DNA of 64,000 bases from Plectrocnemia conspersa (GCA_009617715.1 VTFK01000026.1:620001-684000); one strand, 5' to 3'. Positions 1-12,070 are shown, numbered from the stretch's first letter. Program-made: numbers and translations. Notes: a model not told the origin generated them from the letters alone.

Positions 1-1019
1 CACTCGAGTGCGTGTTAACATTTAAAAACGATGGATATTGTGGGTTTTGGAATGAATTTGCGAAAATGTAATATACTATATGATATATTTGATGCATATA
101 AAATTATATTTTATTGAACAAACAGAAATACGCATTTGGTATTGCGATCGGAGTGTTTTGGTATATTAGCAGATGTGATTTATTAAAGTTTAATATTATT
201 TAATATGTTCAATAATTAAATATATTAAATAAATTATATTATGCAACAGGTTTTTACCAAAAGTTAAATATGAACGAAATATATTTTAAGGTTGTTTCTT
301 TTATAAATATCACTTTAGATAATATTAATTTTATACTCGATTTTTAAATTCAATTAAGGTCGCCCATAATTATAAAAAAATATTCTATAATACGAATATG
401 CAGTTTATTTAATAAAAATATTCACTAAATGAAAGTTAAAATAAAAAAGTACCAATGTTTAAGAAGTGTTCTAAGGATTGAAATATTCAAAATATTTTTT
501 TTAGAATTATTCTCTGAACCTCATCTATGTCTTTATTATTCAAAAAACGGACCATGAAAATACATTAGCCTTTTTATTTAGAGCATGTTTTTTGTTACAT
601 TTTATAACATTTTCACATATTATTGGCAGCTTATTTAACCTTAATGCCTTCATAAGCAAGATTATACGAAATTTTACTATATGAGATCCAAACGATGTTT
701 TATGGAAAAGAATTTAGAATATCTATGATATGGTGACACAATAAACACGTGTATATAAAACCACACAAATAATTATTTTTTATAAGTTTGTATCAAGTTA
801 TAAAATATAGTTTATATAGCAAAATAATACACCAGAAAGATAAAAAAGTTACCTTACTTCATGTTTCAACGCATCTGATGATATTCTGTCACGATACTTT
901 GAAGACTCATTGTTTCCCACCAACTAAGCTCCATATTTTTTTATAGACTATTTGATATTCTAGTAAATATTAATAATAACAAGACGCATATCCGTGACAA
1001 AAATATTAAACGATTCACC
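1..1019. other. AT-rich non-coding stretch, no feature seen
   Basis: Almost entirely A/T with short homopolymer runs. No open frame of note, no B-box-like tRNA motif and no repeat shared with the rest of the window was seen. It reads as ordinary AT-rich intergenic or intronic DNA of an insect. Confidence 0.6.
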
Positions 1020-1265
1020 GAAATGAAAGTGAATTAGGCGCAATGACATGCGGAGAATTGAAAAATAATATTTTGGGCAAGAAATACCTCACGTAGACGG
1101 GTACGTGGAAAAAATTCGAGTTTATCCGAATAATTTAGGGGATCCAAAAGGAGGCTCAGAGGGCTAGTGTCCTGAGAATAAATCATGTTCGGGGATCGGC
1201 GTGACAGTCCCCAGACAACGTCCCTATCTCCGTACAAAATAAAATTGCGACACCATCAAATATAA
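1020..1265. other. GC-richer block, possible regulatory element
   Basis: About 250 bp of clearly higher G+C than both flanks, beginning near GGCGCAATGACATGCGG and ending near CAACGTCCC. A 67-codon minus-strand frame crosses it but shows no recognisable motif. The composition contrast is what is seen. A regulatory role is only inferred. Confidence 0.3.
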
Positions 1266-1539
1266 CTTCATCACTCGCAGACAGATGGCAACAACGACTA
1301 ATAAGTAACAAAAATAATACAGAATGTGGCGATAAATAGATTTGTATACAAATTTTACTATAGGTTAACCATTTAGGTAATCAAATTTTAAATAAGGAAT
1401 ATAAAACCTATGCTACATGCTTTTATAATAAGATTCTAATATAAATATCAACAAAGATATTTTAAATTAAACACTAATGAAAAATATTATTTGTAGATTT
1501 AACTGAATTTTAGAGAATTATAATTATGTTTTTCTACAG

Positions 1540-1639
1540 CCCTCACATTATGCAGTGAACTTTATTTTTAATATATTCCGTTGTAATCTGACAGGGTTTA
1601 CCTTAATGCGTTAAAACGGAGTAAATCTTTACCAACCAG
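1540..1639 (+). other. exon-like interval between consensus splice signals
   Basis: A pyrimidine-rich tract ending in TTTTTCTACAG (AG at 1538-1539) is followed 100 bp later by CCAG|GTAAGT (intron side starts at 1640), a full-consensus insect 5' splice site. All three frames contain a stop inside the interval; the first stays open for 24 codons. It could therefore only be a UTR, terminal or lncRNA exon. The interval also holds a weak match to the short repeat seen at 22221 and 51532. Chance pairing of splice motifs is common in 64 kb. Confidence 0.12.
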
Positions 1640-1811
1640 GTAAGTTAATGAGACGTAATGAATACTTTCAAGTAAGCTTTAACCACTGACATTCCAATCT
1701 GGGTATTAGTGGCATCTATATAATTAATTATAAATTATTATATGATATGTAATAAAATTTATATTAAAAAAATGTACACTTATAGCTAGGAATAGTTTTT
1801 AACATAAGCGC

Positions 1812-1960
1812 ATATATAAATACAAATTCGATTCTGCTGCTGTCGCTCGAACCCGCGGCCTTTGTTTAGACCAATCTAGACCTTTTGAACTACGCTATTC
1901 CAACCTCAAAAACAATTAGTCGCAAACTAATCGCCCTTAAGAAGGCCACCATCGAAATTA
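1812..1960 (-). repeat. tRNA-derived SINE-like repeat, family 1, copy 1
   Basis: On the minus strand the segment carries a Pol III B-box-like GGGTTCGAG, then CAGCAGCAGA, then TCGAATTTGTATTTATA (plus coordinates 1815-1831). The same blocks in the same order occur on the plus strand at 12905-13000. Upstream of the B box both copies also share AGGTCT and GATTGGT at matching spacing. That arrangement is typical of a tRNA-derived SINE head. The arms do not fold into a proper tRNA T-stem, so it is not a functional tRNA. GC-richer sequence to 1960 may be the 5' part of the element. Confidence 0.5.
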
Positions 1961-2649
1961 TTTAAAAGAAAAGCTTGTCAAACTGGTTCATACATTTTAT
2001 ATTTGAAGTGGTTGTAAAAAAAAAAAAATATCCGTATAAATATATTTTTTACAAAAAAAAATAATATAATAATTTTCAAAAAATAAGAAATCATAATTTT
2101 TCATTTTTTTCGAGAAACACTTAATTATTTTATTTTGTTGGTGTTTTAAAAAAACTTTATATATCAATAAACGACAAAACAGAGCACGCAGTTAAGCAAA
2201 AATGTGATATTATAATTAGTTAATATTAAGAGCAAACTTAACAAAATTATGTTTTGAAATGGTTAAGTGCTTAAGAATATTAAGATCAACTAAACAACAT
2301 TAAACCTCAAATAGCTATTATTTTAAGATACAAATTTAAAGTGTTTAAAGATATATTAAAGCCGCAATGTTAGATTGTATTTTTTTTACATATTTAAATG
2401 TTGATTATAAAATTTTTAATATTGAAGTAATATTATGATTTAACATTTAAAAGCTATTTTATTCATTGTCTTTCAGGGATAGAATTATATACATACATGT
2501 ATGTAAATTAATATTATTTTGTATTTGGAACATACAGTTTATACATGTTCTGAAATCAACAAAGTGTATAATAATAACACGATTTGTTTACAAATTGACT
2601 TGAGACTTCACTTAATATATGTATATACCAGTTTTATATGGTGTATTTA
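1961..2649. other. AT-rich non-coding stretch
   Basis: Runs of A and T, including an A tract near 2019, and a TACATACATGTATGTA palindromic microsatellite-like word near 2490. No gene or repeat copy was recognised. Confidence 0.5.
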
Positions 2650-3003
2650 TATTTATGTAGAGAGGTAGCCTGCGCATAACATATTCGAATGCAGACGAAC
2701 TTTAAAGAACGGCGGCGTCTCTTTTTGCGATTGCCCTGGAGTGTTAAGAGTTGTTTAGAGGAAAACTTGAAAAACGACTCGAACAGCTATCGAATGTACA
2801 ATTATCAGCGACAAGCCGCGGGCGGGAGTGATGGGGTGGTTCATGGGGGTTCACTGGATGGCACTGTGTGGTACCACTGTATGGGGCAGCGACTGAAACT
2901 CCCATACCGAGGTGTGCGACAGACAACACTCCTGGTATTTCCTTCATTTCGTTTCGGTCCTATGTCGTGGCTGATTTTTACAGTGCGGCCCTGTAATATT
3001 TGA
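2650..3003. other. GC-richer block with a 104-codon open frame
   Basis: A patch of raised G+C holding a plus-strand frame (2689-3003, 104 codons) and an overlapping minus-strand frame. The translated frame has no signal peptide, zinc-finger spacing or other motif I recognise. The palindrome GTGGTACCAC lies near 2870. Simultaneous open frames on both strands suggest composition, not coding. Could be a regulatory block or a fragment of an unrecognised repeat. Confidence 0.25.
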
Positions 3004-3500
3004 TTTCATTTATAAATAAAAATAGTTTATGATGGACTGATTCATAAAAATACATTTTATTTATAGCAATAAAAGTATTCTTATTTAGATTCCAGTTTTG
3101 AAAGATATGTTAAAATGTTCATGGGCATGACCACAATCAATGGTATTATCACTTTAAATAAACAAATAAAAATGTATAATGTTTAGTTTTAGTTGGGATA
3201 CATATATTATTAAATCTATTTTCGTATTCTGCTCTTATGTAATATTTATTCTTCACACGTGACTTCAATGCTGCAGCGTCAACATGGGATTTAAATGGCG
3301 GCATTATAAAGTATGTACGTATGTAGTATATTCTGATGTGTTTATCTCTCTCACACGTAATTGTTATCAGGTGATTGTACTGTATGTGAAATTAAAATAT
3401 AGTTAGAGCTTAGTTTTAAATTTAAAGTCATTAGGTCTGTGTTTTTAAATAAGCACACTAGAATATAAAATTAATAATATTTTGTAAAAGTTACACATAA
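3004..3500. other. AT-rich non-coding stretch
   Basis: Mostly A/T with a small G+C rise around 3250-3380 that contains a CACGTG core (TTCACACGTGACTT). No gene or repeat was recognised. Confidence 0.45.
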
Positions 3501-3890
3501 TATAAAAGTGTTAGGATTGAATCACACGATTCAGTCGTGCATTTAAAATAAAAATAAATTTTGATCACGAGCCGCCTCTGTCGGGATACCATTTCCATTT
3601 CCCGCTGCCTAGAGATCGTCTCATTCTTTGCGCCAGTCTCTCACTGGCAGCGGCGGGTCCTTTCTCTTATTCAATCTGTGCTTTTTGGTTTTTAATTTCA
3701 TGGTGAGTGGTCACAGAGGGCGCTTCGTTCCTATTCCTCGACCCTCAGTCGGAACCCTCTTTCTTTTTCTCACATGCCTCACACAACAAATAATGCGCAT
3801 ACAGAACCGAAAAGCACAGATCCTCCTCACTTCATTACCACCTTTTAGTTGCTACCCTCATCACCAAACATGAGATGTAAACTTAATAAA
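3501..3890. other. GC-richer, pyrimidine-rich block
   Basis: Raised G+C with long pyrimidine runs (CCTTTCTCTTATT, CCCTCTTTCTTTTTCTC). An 81-codon frame (3628-3873) has no recognised domain. A donor-like CATG|GTGAGTGG lies near 3701, which in principle could end a short 5' exon carrying an ATG. No matching acceptor or promoter was identified, so this is only noted. Confidence 0.25.
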
Positions 3891-5499
3891 TTACTTTCAT
3901 TGGCCGTATTAACGGGAAAGAAACAAAAGAAAATATACACACATTTATTTTATTTTAATAAACAAGGTAGTCCAAAATGACTACGACTCAAACAATATTT
4001 TATATATTTAAAAATATTGAACAACACAACTAAATAAACCTATGAATACATATTAAAAATATTATTTATGACTTTTATTAATACATAACTATTGAAAATA
4101 GTAACTAAAATAATTTAATAGTTCACGACAATATATTATTATTTTTATGTAGATTAAATCTAAATTAAATAAAATGCAATTAAAATCTGTAAGATAAAAA
4201 TGACCTATTGAGTGTGATAAACAAAATATCTAGTATTAAGTCATAAATGCCGGCAGGTCGGTAAGCCTTTTGTCATACCGGGCTATAGAAAGTGCTTAAC
4301 ATAAAACAAGGGATAAGTGCAGACCGTATGTAACAATAGACAATTCAGAATTTATCAATTTAAAAATGGTATTATATATTATACCGACAGCACTTTAGGT
4401 ATGCCTTAACATATTTTAATTTTGGGCGTAAAATTCAAAGAATTTGTATTTCGAATTGTATTATAATAATCAGCTTGAATGACAAAGATCAAGCATTTTC
4501 AACTTATTACACCTTTATTTGTAAAAATAGTGTCTCCTCTGTTAAAAACTAACGATTGAAAATAATTTTAGTTTAGTAAGAGTAACTATCGACTCTTTAT
4601 GAGTCAACAATGTGAATTTTAATTAATTGTGAAGATAGGGACAAATAAAAAAGTATTGAACTCCAGATCTTTTCTCCGGAACACGCTCGTGCGTCACAAT
4701 CTCGCACACTGGTAAACGTGATTTTATTAAGAGAAATTCAGCTAATAATTAATTACGTTTATTTTTATTAAATATATTTATAACTAATTTCACTTTATTT
4801 ATCTGTATCTCAATAAATGAAATATCTCTTATTTTATTTGCAAATTTTATTATTTTTAATATCAGATTTTATTACTAGCGCAATAGACCAGTGATTATTG
4901 TCAATGACTAATACCCAAAAGATCTGGGTTTTAATCTCAAATGAACTTTTATATTTTTAAACTGCAATGTGTCTAGGAAATGGGCATAAGTGATTCTTAT
5001 ATTATATAATTAAAATTCCGATTATTCATCACATATAAGGATTAAATAGATTTTCGTAAATCGTAATGAATAATTTAAGCAGCATGTTAAATGCATTGTA
5101 CTTAGATTTATATTTTTTTCTAATAATGGACTATTTGATACTCTTAGAAAATAAATTAAGCAGGAACTAAATTATTGCTTTACATTTTGTTGAAGGTGTA
5201 AGCAATAATTTATATGCATAATTTATTAATATATTTAAGGTCGCTGACTACAGTAAAATATGTAAAAAAAAGCATAGGACTTGTTCCATTCAATAAATTG
5301 TTTTAATCACGTAATTTATTAATATATATAATAGATTTTATTATTGCTATTAATCATTAACTTATCTGCTAGTAATCTATGTTAATTATACACTCAATGT
5401 AGAGATTATAATATGTGAAAAAATAATTCTAAACCAATTTATACAATCACATCGAATGAAATTTATGAAGGCGTGTAATAGCACGCTCCGAGTTAATTT
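3891..5499. other. AT-rich non-coding stretch with small GC patches
   Basis: Mainly A/T. Small patches occur at 4246-4330 (GCCGGCAGGTCGG) and 4660-4720. A decayed tRNA-like segment at 4870-4945 is listed separately. No open frame longer than about 60 codons is present. Confidence 0.45.
4870..4945 (+). repeat. possible decayed tRNA-like/SINE fragment
   Basis: An A-box-like stretch (TACTAGCGCAATAGACCAG) is followed about 45 bp later by CTGGGTTTTAATCTC, which resembles a B box (GGTTCRAATCTC) after C-to-T and A changes. Spacing fits a tRNA head, but there is no foldable T-stem and no second copy was found. A weak call. Confidence 0.18.
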
Positions 5500-5866
5500 C
5501 ATGTGTGGAGTTATTGAATTGGTAATGGAATAAAAATAATAAGGAGGTCTGGAGGGGTATAATTTATTCCGTAGGAATATTGGTTGCTTACCATGTACGT
5601 CGGGTTTGATTATGGTCGTAGACGAAACGATGACTAGCTAAAGTAAGAAAATTTATATTGACGTAGTTTGCAACGTTTTCAAACTTTATCTCTTATGAAA
5701 TGCTTTACAATGAACGAACGGTGGCATTGTGCTTTCCATACTTGAGAAAATGCGAACACGTGAGCTATTCAAGGGGCGGTTCCGAAGAACAGGGCGAATG
5801 GTCACGTGTCGCGACAAAAACACACGTCCTGTTCAAAAATGCAATCCTTTTAAAATTGCATTTAAG
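5500..5866. other. GC-richer block with paired CACGTG E-boxes
   Basis: Raised G+C with two CACGTG cores at 5757-5762 and 5803-5808, 46 bp apart, and a related ACACGTCC near 5822. CACGTG is bound by bHLH proteins such as Myc/Max and Clock/Cycle types, which is family knowledge. Function here is inferred only. A 64-codon frame across the block has no recognised domain. Confidence 0.3.
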
Positions 5867-5884
5867 AAAAAAAAAATTTTTTTT
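5837..5884. repeat. 9-bp-stem hairpin followed by A10T8 tract
   Basis: AAATGCAAT (5837-5845) and ATTGCATTT (5855-5863) form a perfect 9-bp inverted repeat with a 9-nt loop. Three bases later comes a run of ten A then eight T (5867-5884), itself self-complementary. The octamer-like ATGCAAT core is shared by both arms. Confidence 0.6.
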
Positions 5885-7289
5885 GGATGAATAATTCTAG
5901 TATATTTTAAAATAAAATAGTATAATATTTCTATTTAAAGATATTCACTATAAATTAAAATATTTTAATACAATTGCAGTAACAACTCGAATATGATATT
6001 TTGCTTAACTTATTTTATATTTTAAATACACATAATTAAAAAAATGATAATGCAAAAGTTTTTACCTCTTTCATTACAATAATAATATTATATTTAGTTG
6101 AATAAATTAGAAGCATTTTTATTAGCTATTATTTCTGTAGAATTTTAGATTTAATAATGCAAAAACTAACGACTTCCATTATTGTTTGTTTTAATATAGA
6201 TTTTTGTTATAACATTGATAAATATAAATCAGTAAAGGTAAGGTTTAAAATACAATGCTTTATGAGATTTTTTATTTATTTATTATCTTTTTGGGATAAC
6301 ATTGATTTTTTTATAATATCCTTTATAAATTACAAAACATAGCATTACTTTTTGTTTAGGTTTCACATTGAAAGTGTTTTTAGCATTGAAAAAAAAAAAA
6401 ATAGAGTGTATTAAAAACATTTCGTTATTATGTATTAAAAAGATTATTTTTATTTGTCGAAGTTTTAAAAATAAATAACGAGAAATTAAATATTCAAAAA
6501 TTATAACATTTTTCAAACAATAAATAATTAAAAAAATATAGATAAATAACTATCTAATTTATTAATACATTTTCCGTAACCGAGAATTCTTGGAAAATCG
6601 TTGAAAAATCGAAATTCTAGTCGTGCGTCATCAAGTTGAATATCATAAAATTTAACCGAACGTAACTTGATTGCTTTATATACATAAATAAAATATTATT
6701 ATTAAACACATATAAATAAAAAAAATAGTAGTACAAAACAATTTTCTCACATGCCATTTTCTTCATGAAACATTCATGTTTCAAAGTTTATTTCTAAGCA
6801 AATTATATAGTCATTAACTTATCGCATTGAGACATTTCACAACGCCCTCGTGTACATTTCACATTAGGATTTTTTAGCACATGAAAAATGACATGAATCT
6901 ATTAAGTCTTCGGGGGCTAGTCTTTAATTTTCCCAGCGGTACGTGATCAATTTTATATGCATTGTAGTCTTGCACCGTCGGTGTATGCTTCTCGGTAAAA
7001 TATTGGCACATAATGGCATTGAATCACGAAAATCGTTTATATTGCAATTTAGTATGAATTATATATTTTGTCGTTTTATGTCGTGCTTCCATACAGTAGT
7101 ACTTTAAAGTTTATAAATAATTTAAACATAATTGTCCTCGATTAACATTACCATAATAAAATATATATACGATTGTAAAATATTTTTTATTTACAATTTT
7201 ATATCAAAATCATTAGTCATACTATTGGCAATCTTTAATTAAATTATTTTTATGTATAATTCTAAGAAATGCAACCCCATTGCATGTGT
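5885..7289. other. AT-rich non-coding stretch
   Basis: Dominated by A/T; the short open frames here are products of T-rich composition. A modest G+C rise at 6830-7040 contains TGCATTGTAGTC at 6958, a chance-level resemblance to an insect microRNA that is dealt with under rejected items. No repeat copy was recognised. Confidence 0.45.
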
Positions 7290-7760
7290 TAGCATCGTGG
7301 TAATTTTTCCCAGGAATTTCCAATCTAATGTCGGCGTCCGTCAGCCGGTCGCCCAACTTTTGCATAAGTGATGTTATTTTGAGCTATGGTTTTCTGATAC
7401 ATATTTTATATGTATATAAATAATATATTAATTAAATTAAATATGCAATTTTCGGTTTAGTTTAACTTACTTATACGTATGGTGTATTTGCACCGTGTAA
7501 GCGTTTAGGCGTTTCCTCTCCTATCTCGTTCTATCTTAATTTGCGTCACTCTTGTAGTTAATGTATCGTAGTTAGTTGGTAGGCCAACAACATTTGTGCA
7601 CTATCAACTTCTGAAGCCAACATCCACACTTACATCCATCGGCGTGACTAATGGGTAGTTGCAGACAGACAAGAGGACTCTAAAAACAACTTGCCAACGT
7701 GAATTCAGCGAGTCTTCGCCAAGTTTAAGATTTGACTTTAATTATTTGGGCTTGTGTACT
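7290..7760. other. GC-richer block
   Basis: Two sub-blocks (7290-7380 and 7480-7740) with clearly raised G+C between AT-rich flanks. No open frame of note, no tRNA-like motif and no second copy in the window. Possible regulatory element by composition only. Confidence 0.25.
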
Positions 7761-9004
7761 TGTGAATTTTTCCCTAAGTTTAATTATTATTAACATATTT
7801 ACAAAGTACTATATTTACGACTGTATTATTTGATATTATTATATATAAATATAAAAGTAATTTTAAAATATATAATAAACAACAAAATATGTACAAAAAT
7901 AATTTTAAAACATAAAGACCTTTAATAGAAATATATTAACTAACGAAACACATACATGAACACAACATATTATAAGAGCACGATAGATTAATTTTGGTTT
8001 AAAACTCGGATAAATTATAAAATAACGTAGAATATGTTAGATGTCTCTTAAACATTGTTTTAAAAAAAAAACTCATGACTGTATGTATGTATAGTAATAT
8101 TATTTTACAAAGTAATGTTTTAAAATATATATTTGTTTAAATTATTATATATTATACTTTATTTAAAAACTTGTATTATTAGAAATATAATAAGAAAAAA
8201 CAAATTATAATATATATGTATGTATATATTAATATAAAAATATGTAAAATAATTATTCCATGTTTTTCTGTATAACATTACATACGGAAAAAAGTATTTC
8301 GCAGTCCGTGTGTTCTGACAATCATTTGTCGGACAATCCAGACACATAACTCAGGGTGTCGGCCGATAAACCTAAACAGAACATAAAGCCTCAAATAATG
8401 TTGAACCTTTCGATATTACTCTATGGGATTGTTCAAAAAGTGCACAACTGCGTCATTGCAAAGTACAGTCGGCGAAAGTGGACAAGGAATCGATTCTCTT
8501 TTCCGGCGAATACCTTTAGTTCGACATTTGATCAAATAAATATTTAATATTTTGAGTGTAGGCACTTTACTGCAAATAATATGCATAGTAAGGGGAATGT
8601 TGCGTTTTTTATTTTTCGTTCTCTCCTACTATAAAAATATGTACATATGTTATTCTGGATCAGAGTAAATAAAAAGAGATTTTTTTTAAACAAAAAAAGA
8701 ATGATATGTGATAAAGAACTTAAATATTTTTATATTAATTTATATATAAAATCGCTGAATAAAAATTATGCTATTGTTTTTGAACAGATTAAAGCCACAA
8801 AAGAAAATATTTATTTTTTTTCTATACTGATTCGATAATTTAAAGACTTGGGAATGTTTAATTTAAGATAATCTATAGTGGTAGATAAGTATTTATTTAT
8901 TATTTTATCTACTTGGTAAGTAGTTTTTATACCCGACATCGTCTGTTTTGTTTCATCAATTTATGTCTGCAATACATAAAGTTAAATACTGTCATATCGG
9001 GCGA
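7761..9004. other. AT-rich non-coding stretch
   Basis: Long A/T runs, including TATATATGTATGTATATATTAA near 8210. Only a small mixed-composition patch at 8280-8560. The open frames here (about 62 codons each) have no recognisable motif. Confidence 0.45.
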
Positions 9005-9030
9005 TTGTAAGACTGTACTGAGCTTCAGAG

Positions 9031-9320
9031 TACCCTAGAGATTCGCAATCGCGTCCTATATTCTAGCCCGTTTCGGCTAGGATGTCAGCGCTTGAGAATC
9101 TTTTTCTTGCACTATCTATCTAGTTTCTCAACGAGCTTGCCAAACACATGGATGTTTTCGGTGATAGCAACGAGGAGCTGGAAAAAAATAGGTGTGCACA
9201 ATTAATGCTTTTTTTATCATGTTCATAAAATGTTAAATTGTATAGTTTTTGTTTATATAATAGCCATAATGACTCACTGAGAAAATCTGTTAAGTCATGA
9301 TGGTCAGATTTGTAATAAGA
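9031..9320. repeat. unclassified interspersed repeat, family 2, copy A
   Basis: This segment aligns through its whole length to 48212-48470. Shared blocks in order include TCGCGATCGCGTCC-like (A: TTCGCAATCGCGTCC), GTCAGCGCTT, TTTCTCAACRAG, CATGGATGTTTTC/ATGGATGTTTTCTG, GTGATAG, and a 27-base exact match at 9292-9318 versus 48441-48467. The middle 100 bp is diverged. Part of it (GACGTCAGC...CTTGA) recurs at 23153-23214. No TIRs, LTR ends or coding frame were recognised, so class is unknown; strand is arbitrary. Confidence 0.6.
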
Positions 9321-9735
9321 GATAAAAATATAATCAATACCCAGTTTTAATAGTTTCGAATCAACATAAATGCACTGTTATAATCCTTTTCGATTGAAAG
9401 AAGTGCAGGGTCCTATTCTTTAAACTCGCGTTAATTTACTGTTACCAAAATAATAATTCATCAACTAGGAAACAATACAATAGCGTAAAGGATGGGACCA
9501 AACAAAAAGCTCTCGTTACGACCAGAAAAAAACTCATCAATAACACGCAACGATTCTTCAGTGCATATTATGAATATTTTTTTGTTACAAAATGGTCACC
9601 AAATGACAAATAGCACCGTAAGGTCACAAAAGTCTCAAAACATACGCAATTCACTTCGGAAATATCTATCAACCAAATATCACTTTCTCAAGACGTATAC
9701 TTATTTCGTTTATTCTAAGAGGCGAGTGCGTCGAT
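9321..9735. other. mixed-composition spacer between two repeats
   Basis: Joins the unclassified repeat to the LTR-like element. An 84-codon frame (9492-9746) crosses it and runs into the LTR-like element, but shows no recognisable motif. Whether this is unique sequence or unrecognised interior of one of the neighbouring repeats cannot be decided here. Confidence 0.3.
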
Positions 9736-10019
9736 TGACTGGATGATCACTGCATGATTGTAATTGGAGAAGGCAGTCACATGCAGTCACTGGCGGACAC
9801 TGAAACTCCGGCAGATTGCCCCTGCCGCTCGCCCGCGGACAACATACGATCATCGACGCACACATCCCGCCGCCAGATTCTCCATTACCACTCGGGAATA
9901 TACTGTCGTTGCCACACCAATCAGAACTCCGAGAATCGTCCAGTGACATCATCCCTTCGCCAGTTTCTTTATTACCGCTCAGAGAATAACGAACTCAGTC
10001 GATATAGTTTGTCGTAACA
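9736..10019 (+). mobile_element. LTR-like element, copy 1 (possible solo LTR)
   Basis: Begins TGACTGGATGATCACTGCATG and ends GTCGTAACA, and aligns end to end with 32091-32382. Shared internal blocks include CAGTCACTSGC, CCGCCGCCA, GAATATACTGTC, ATCGTCCA and GTCGTAACATAT. Both copies start with TG and end with CA, as LTRs do, and have LTR-like length (about 284 and 292 bp). I see no convincing target-site duplication and no gag/pol sequence beside either copy. A non-autonomous element of another class remains possible. Orientation was chosen to match copy 2, which has a TATA-like motif. Confidence 0.45.
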
Positions 10020-10020
10020 T

Positions 10021-10040
10021 ATAATATAATATAATATAAT
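10021..10040. repeat. (ATAAT)4 microsatellite
   Basis: Four perfect ATAAT units immediately after the 3' end of the LTR-like element. The element may have inserted into an AT repeat, or the repeat may have grown from its end. Confidence 0.8.
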
Positions 10041-11479
10041 TAAACTCTAAATAGATCTGTGTCTTACTGGCTGCAAAGTCATACCCCTTAGGATTACTAA
10101 ATTTTAAGAATCAAGCTACTTTTTTATATATTATTTATTTTAATCATTATTTTGGATCGAATAATTAATTTCGTCGACTTTGATTGTTTCTTAATTACTT
10201 AAGTACTTGTATTAATTAAGGGTGGTAAAATATTTATTTAATTAAATACTTTAACTTTCTTTGACAATATATATCTAAGTCTATAATATATCGTTGAAAT
10301 ATATAGTAAATACTTATGAAAGTACAATAATAATATATTTTTAATTGTTTTTAATAAAAAAATGCGTAACCCTGTGAAAATATTTATTAATAGTAACATA
10401 TATCGCTATTTCCTGCTCTCGTATATTATTCATTCTACAAACGTAACACCAATTTCGCTACGTCAATATTATAATTGAGTTGCCACACTATAATATGTAT
10501 GTATATTCTGATATACCTATCATTTTATCTACTTCTCACACTTAGTTTTCAGGTGATTAATCTTGTATTTTCACTGCCTTTTTATTGCGATAGACAAATA
10601 CATATTTATATTATTCATATAAGTTTTGGGGTTTTATGTGCGAGTGAGTTGTTTTATATACGGTTTATTGTTGTATAAATTTAAGATTATACATATGTAT
10701 ATACAATAAAAAACAGAATTATGAGTTCGCAGTTTGAAGAATCGCGTTTCTCTGGTATCTGGTTCTTAGTGGCCAGCTGAGTCGAGTTAGTGATTCTATG
10801 AGTTGTCTGTTAGTTCGGGAGTTTTTATAGAGGAAATAAGGAAGTGTCAAGTCTTTAATACTGGTTCTTGAATGAAGCTAAAATGAATGGGAAAAAATGG
10901 CAATTTATGAAAAATATCATAAATATTTAGCCCAGTCTCCGATACATTTCTTGCTAAAAGCATGACTTCTTGGTGGTATTTTGTGGGCGATCATCTAACA
11001 ATAATGGGTAAAAGTATTATCTGTCATTGTTAAATGTTGAAGTAATATGAGTTACCTTTTGAGTGGTGCTATATAACGATTTTTCATGTTTTGTTTGGCT
11101 AAACCTTTGTTGCTCTAGCTTTCCAAAGAACCTTTATTAAAACCTTTATATGAATCTAGAAAATACATATTTTAATAACTTTGCATTACTTATTTTCCGG
11201 TAAATCTTTACATATTTTTATTATGTTTTAAATCATTAGGACCAATTATTTCCAATTTGATATGAAAGCAGCAGTTATATTTGGTGGCATATGTAATTAT
11301 TTTCTTGTCAATTTGCTTTGTTTTCTATCAACCATAAAACAAGATAAATAGTTGGAAGATATTCCATAGCGTAACAAAGATTGATTCCAGTAGTTAATGT
11401 TTAAGGAATTTAATTTTGCAAATTGTGTCATATCAAATATAGAGGTGTTACCTTTTATATATTGTATTTTATAGTTCCG
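10041..11479. other. AT-rich non-coding stretch
   Basis: A/T-dominated. A mixed patch at 10725-10850 contains GGCCAGCTGAGTCGAGTTAG. The frame at 10475-10678 is a T-rich hydrophobic chance frame. No repeat copy was recognised. Confidence 0.4.
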
Positions 11480-11830
11480 GTTGATTTCTGGCACTAGCAT
11501 CCAAAAGCACTGTACCACTCCAGCGTTAAGATTGTATCTTCGCCCGGCAAGCTGTAAGCTCCGGGCTCTGCTCTACCGTGAACAATATGAATACAATTCT
11601 CTTAAGCCGCAATCTTACGAAATATTGTTCCACTAGTGCACTCTGCTGTTGGCCGCGTGAGATATTGCAGCCGTGGTCGTCTTACTCTTGCTTTATGACT
11701 TGCTTGCCGAACAGATTTACGATAAGGACATGCCCATGAAAAATTTCAATCACAATGGAAAAACCGGCGAGGATCGCGCTTATAACCTTTTATGCGAATT
11801 TAATTCATACAATTTTTATCTCTAAACAAA
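11480..11830. other. GC-richer block
   Basis: Raised G+C with CGCCCGGCAAGC, GTTGGCCGCGTGAG and AAACCGGCGAGGATCG. No coding frame or repeat similarity was recognised. Composition alone makes it a candidate regulatory block. Confidence 0.25.
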
Positions 11831-12070
11831 TAGAGAGCTTTTATGGATTTGCAAACAAGCTTTGTGTAAATTAGTTTAGTATTTTAACATTATTTATATG
11901 TTGACAAACACATGTTTTTTTATATCAAGAATAAAAGAATCACAAGTTAAATTTGCACTAGAGTTAAAATTTCTCGAGAAAATTGCTTTGCACATACATA
12001 CATATCTAAATACAAACACACATCCATACTTCTGTCGCGTTCAGAGCAAATTGTTATAGTGGCACGGGGG

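Noticed and set aside
6958..6969. TGCATTGTAGTC, resembling the start of miR-33
   Set aside because: Only 12 bases agree, the first base differs, and downstream sequence cannot form the precursor stem.
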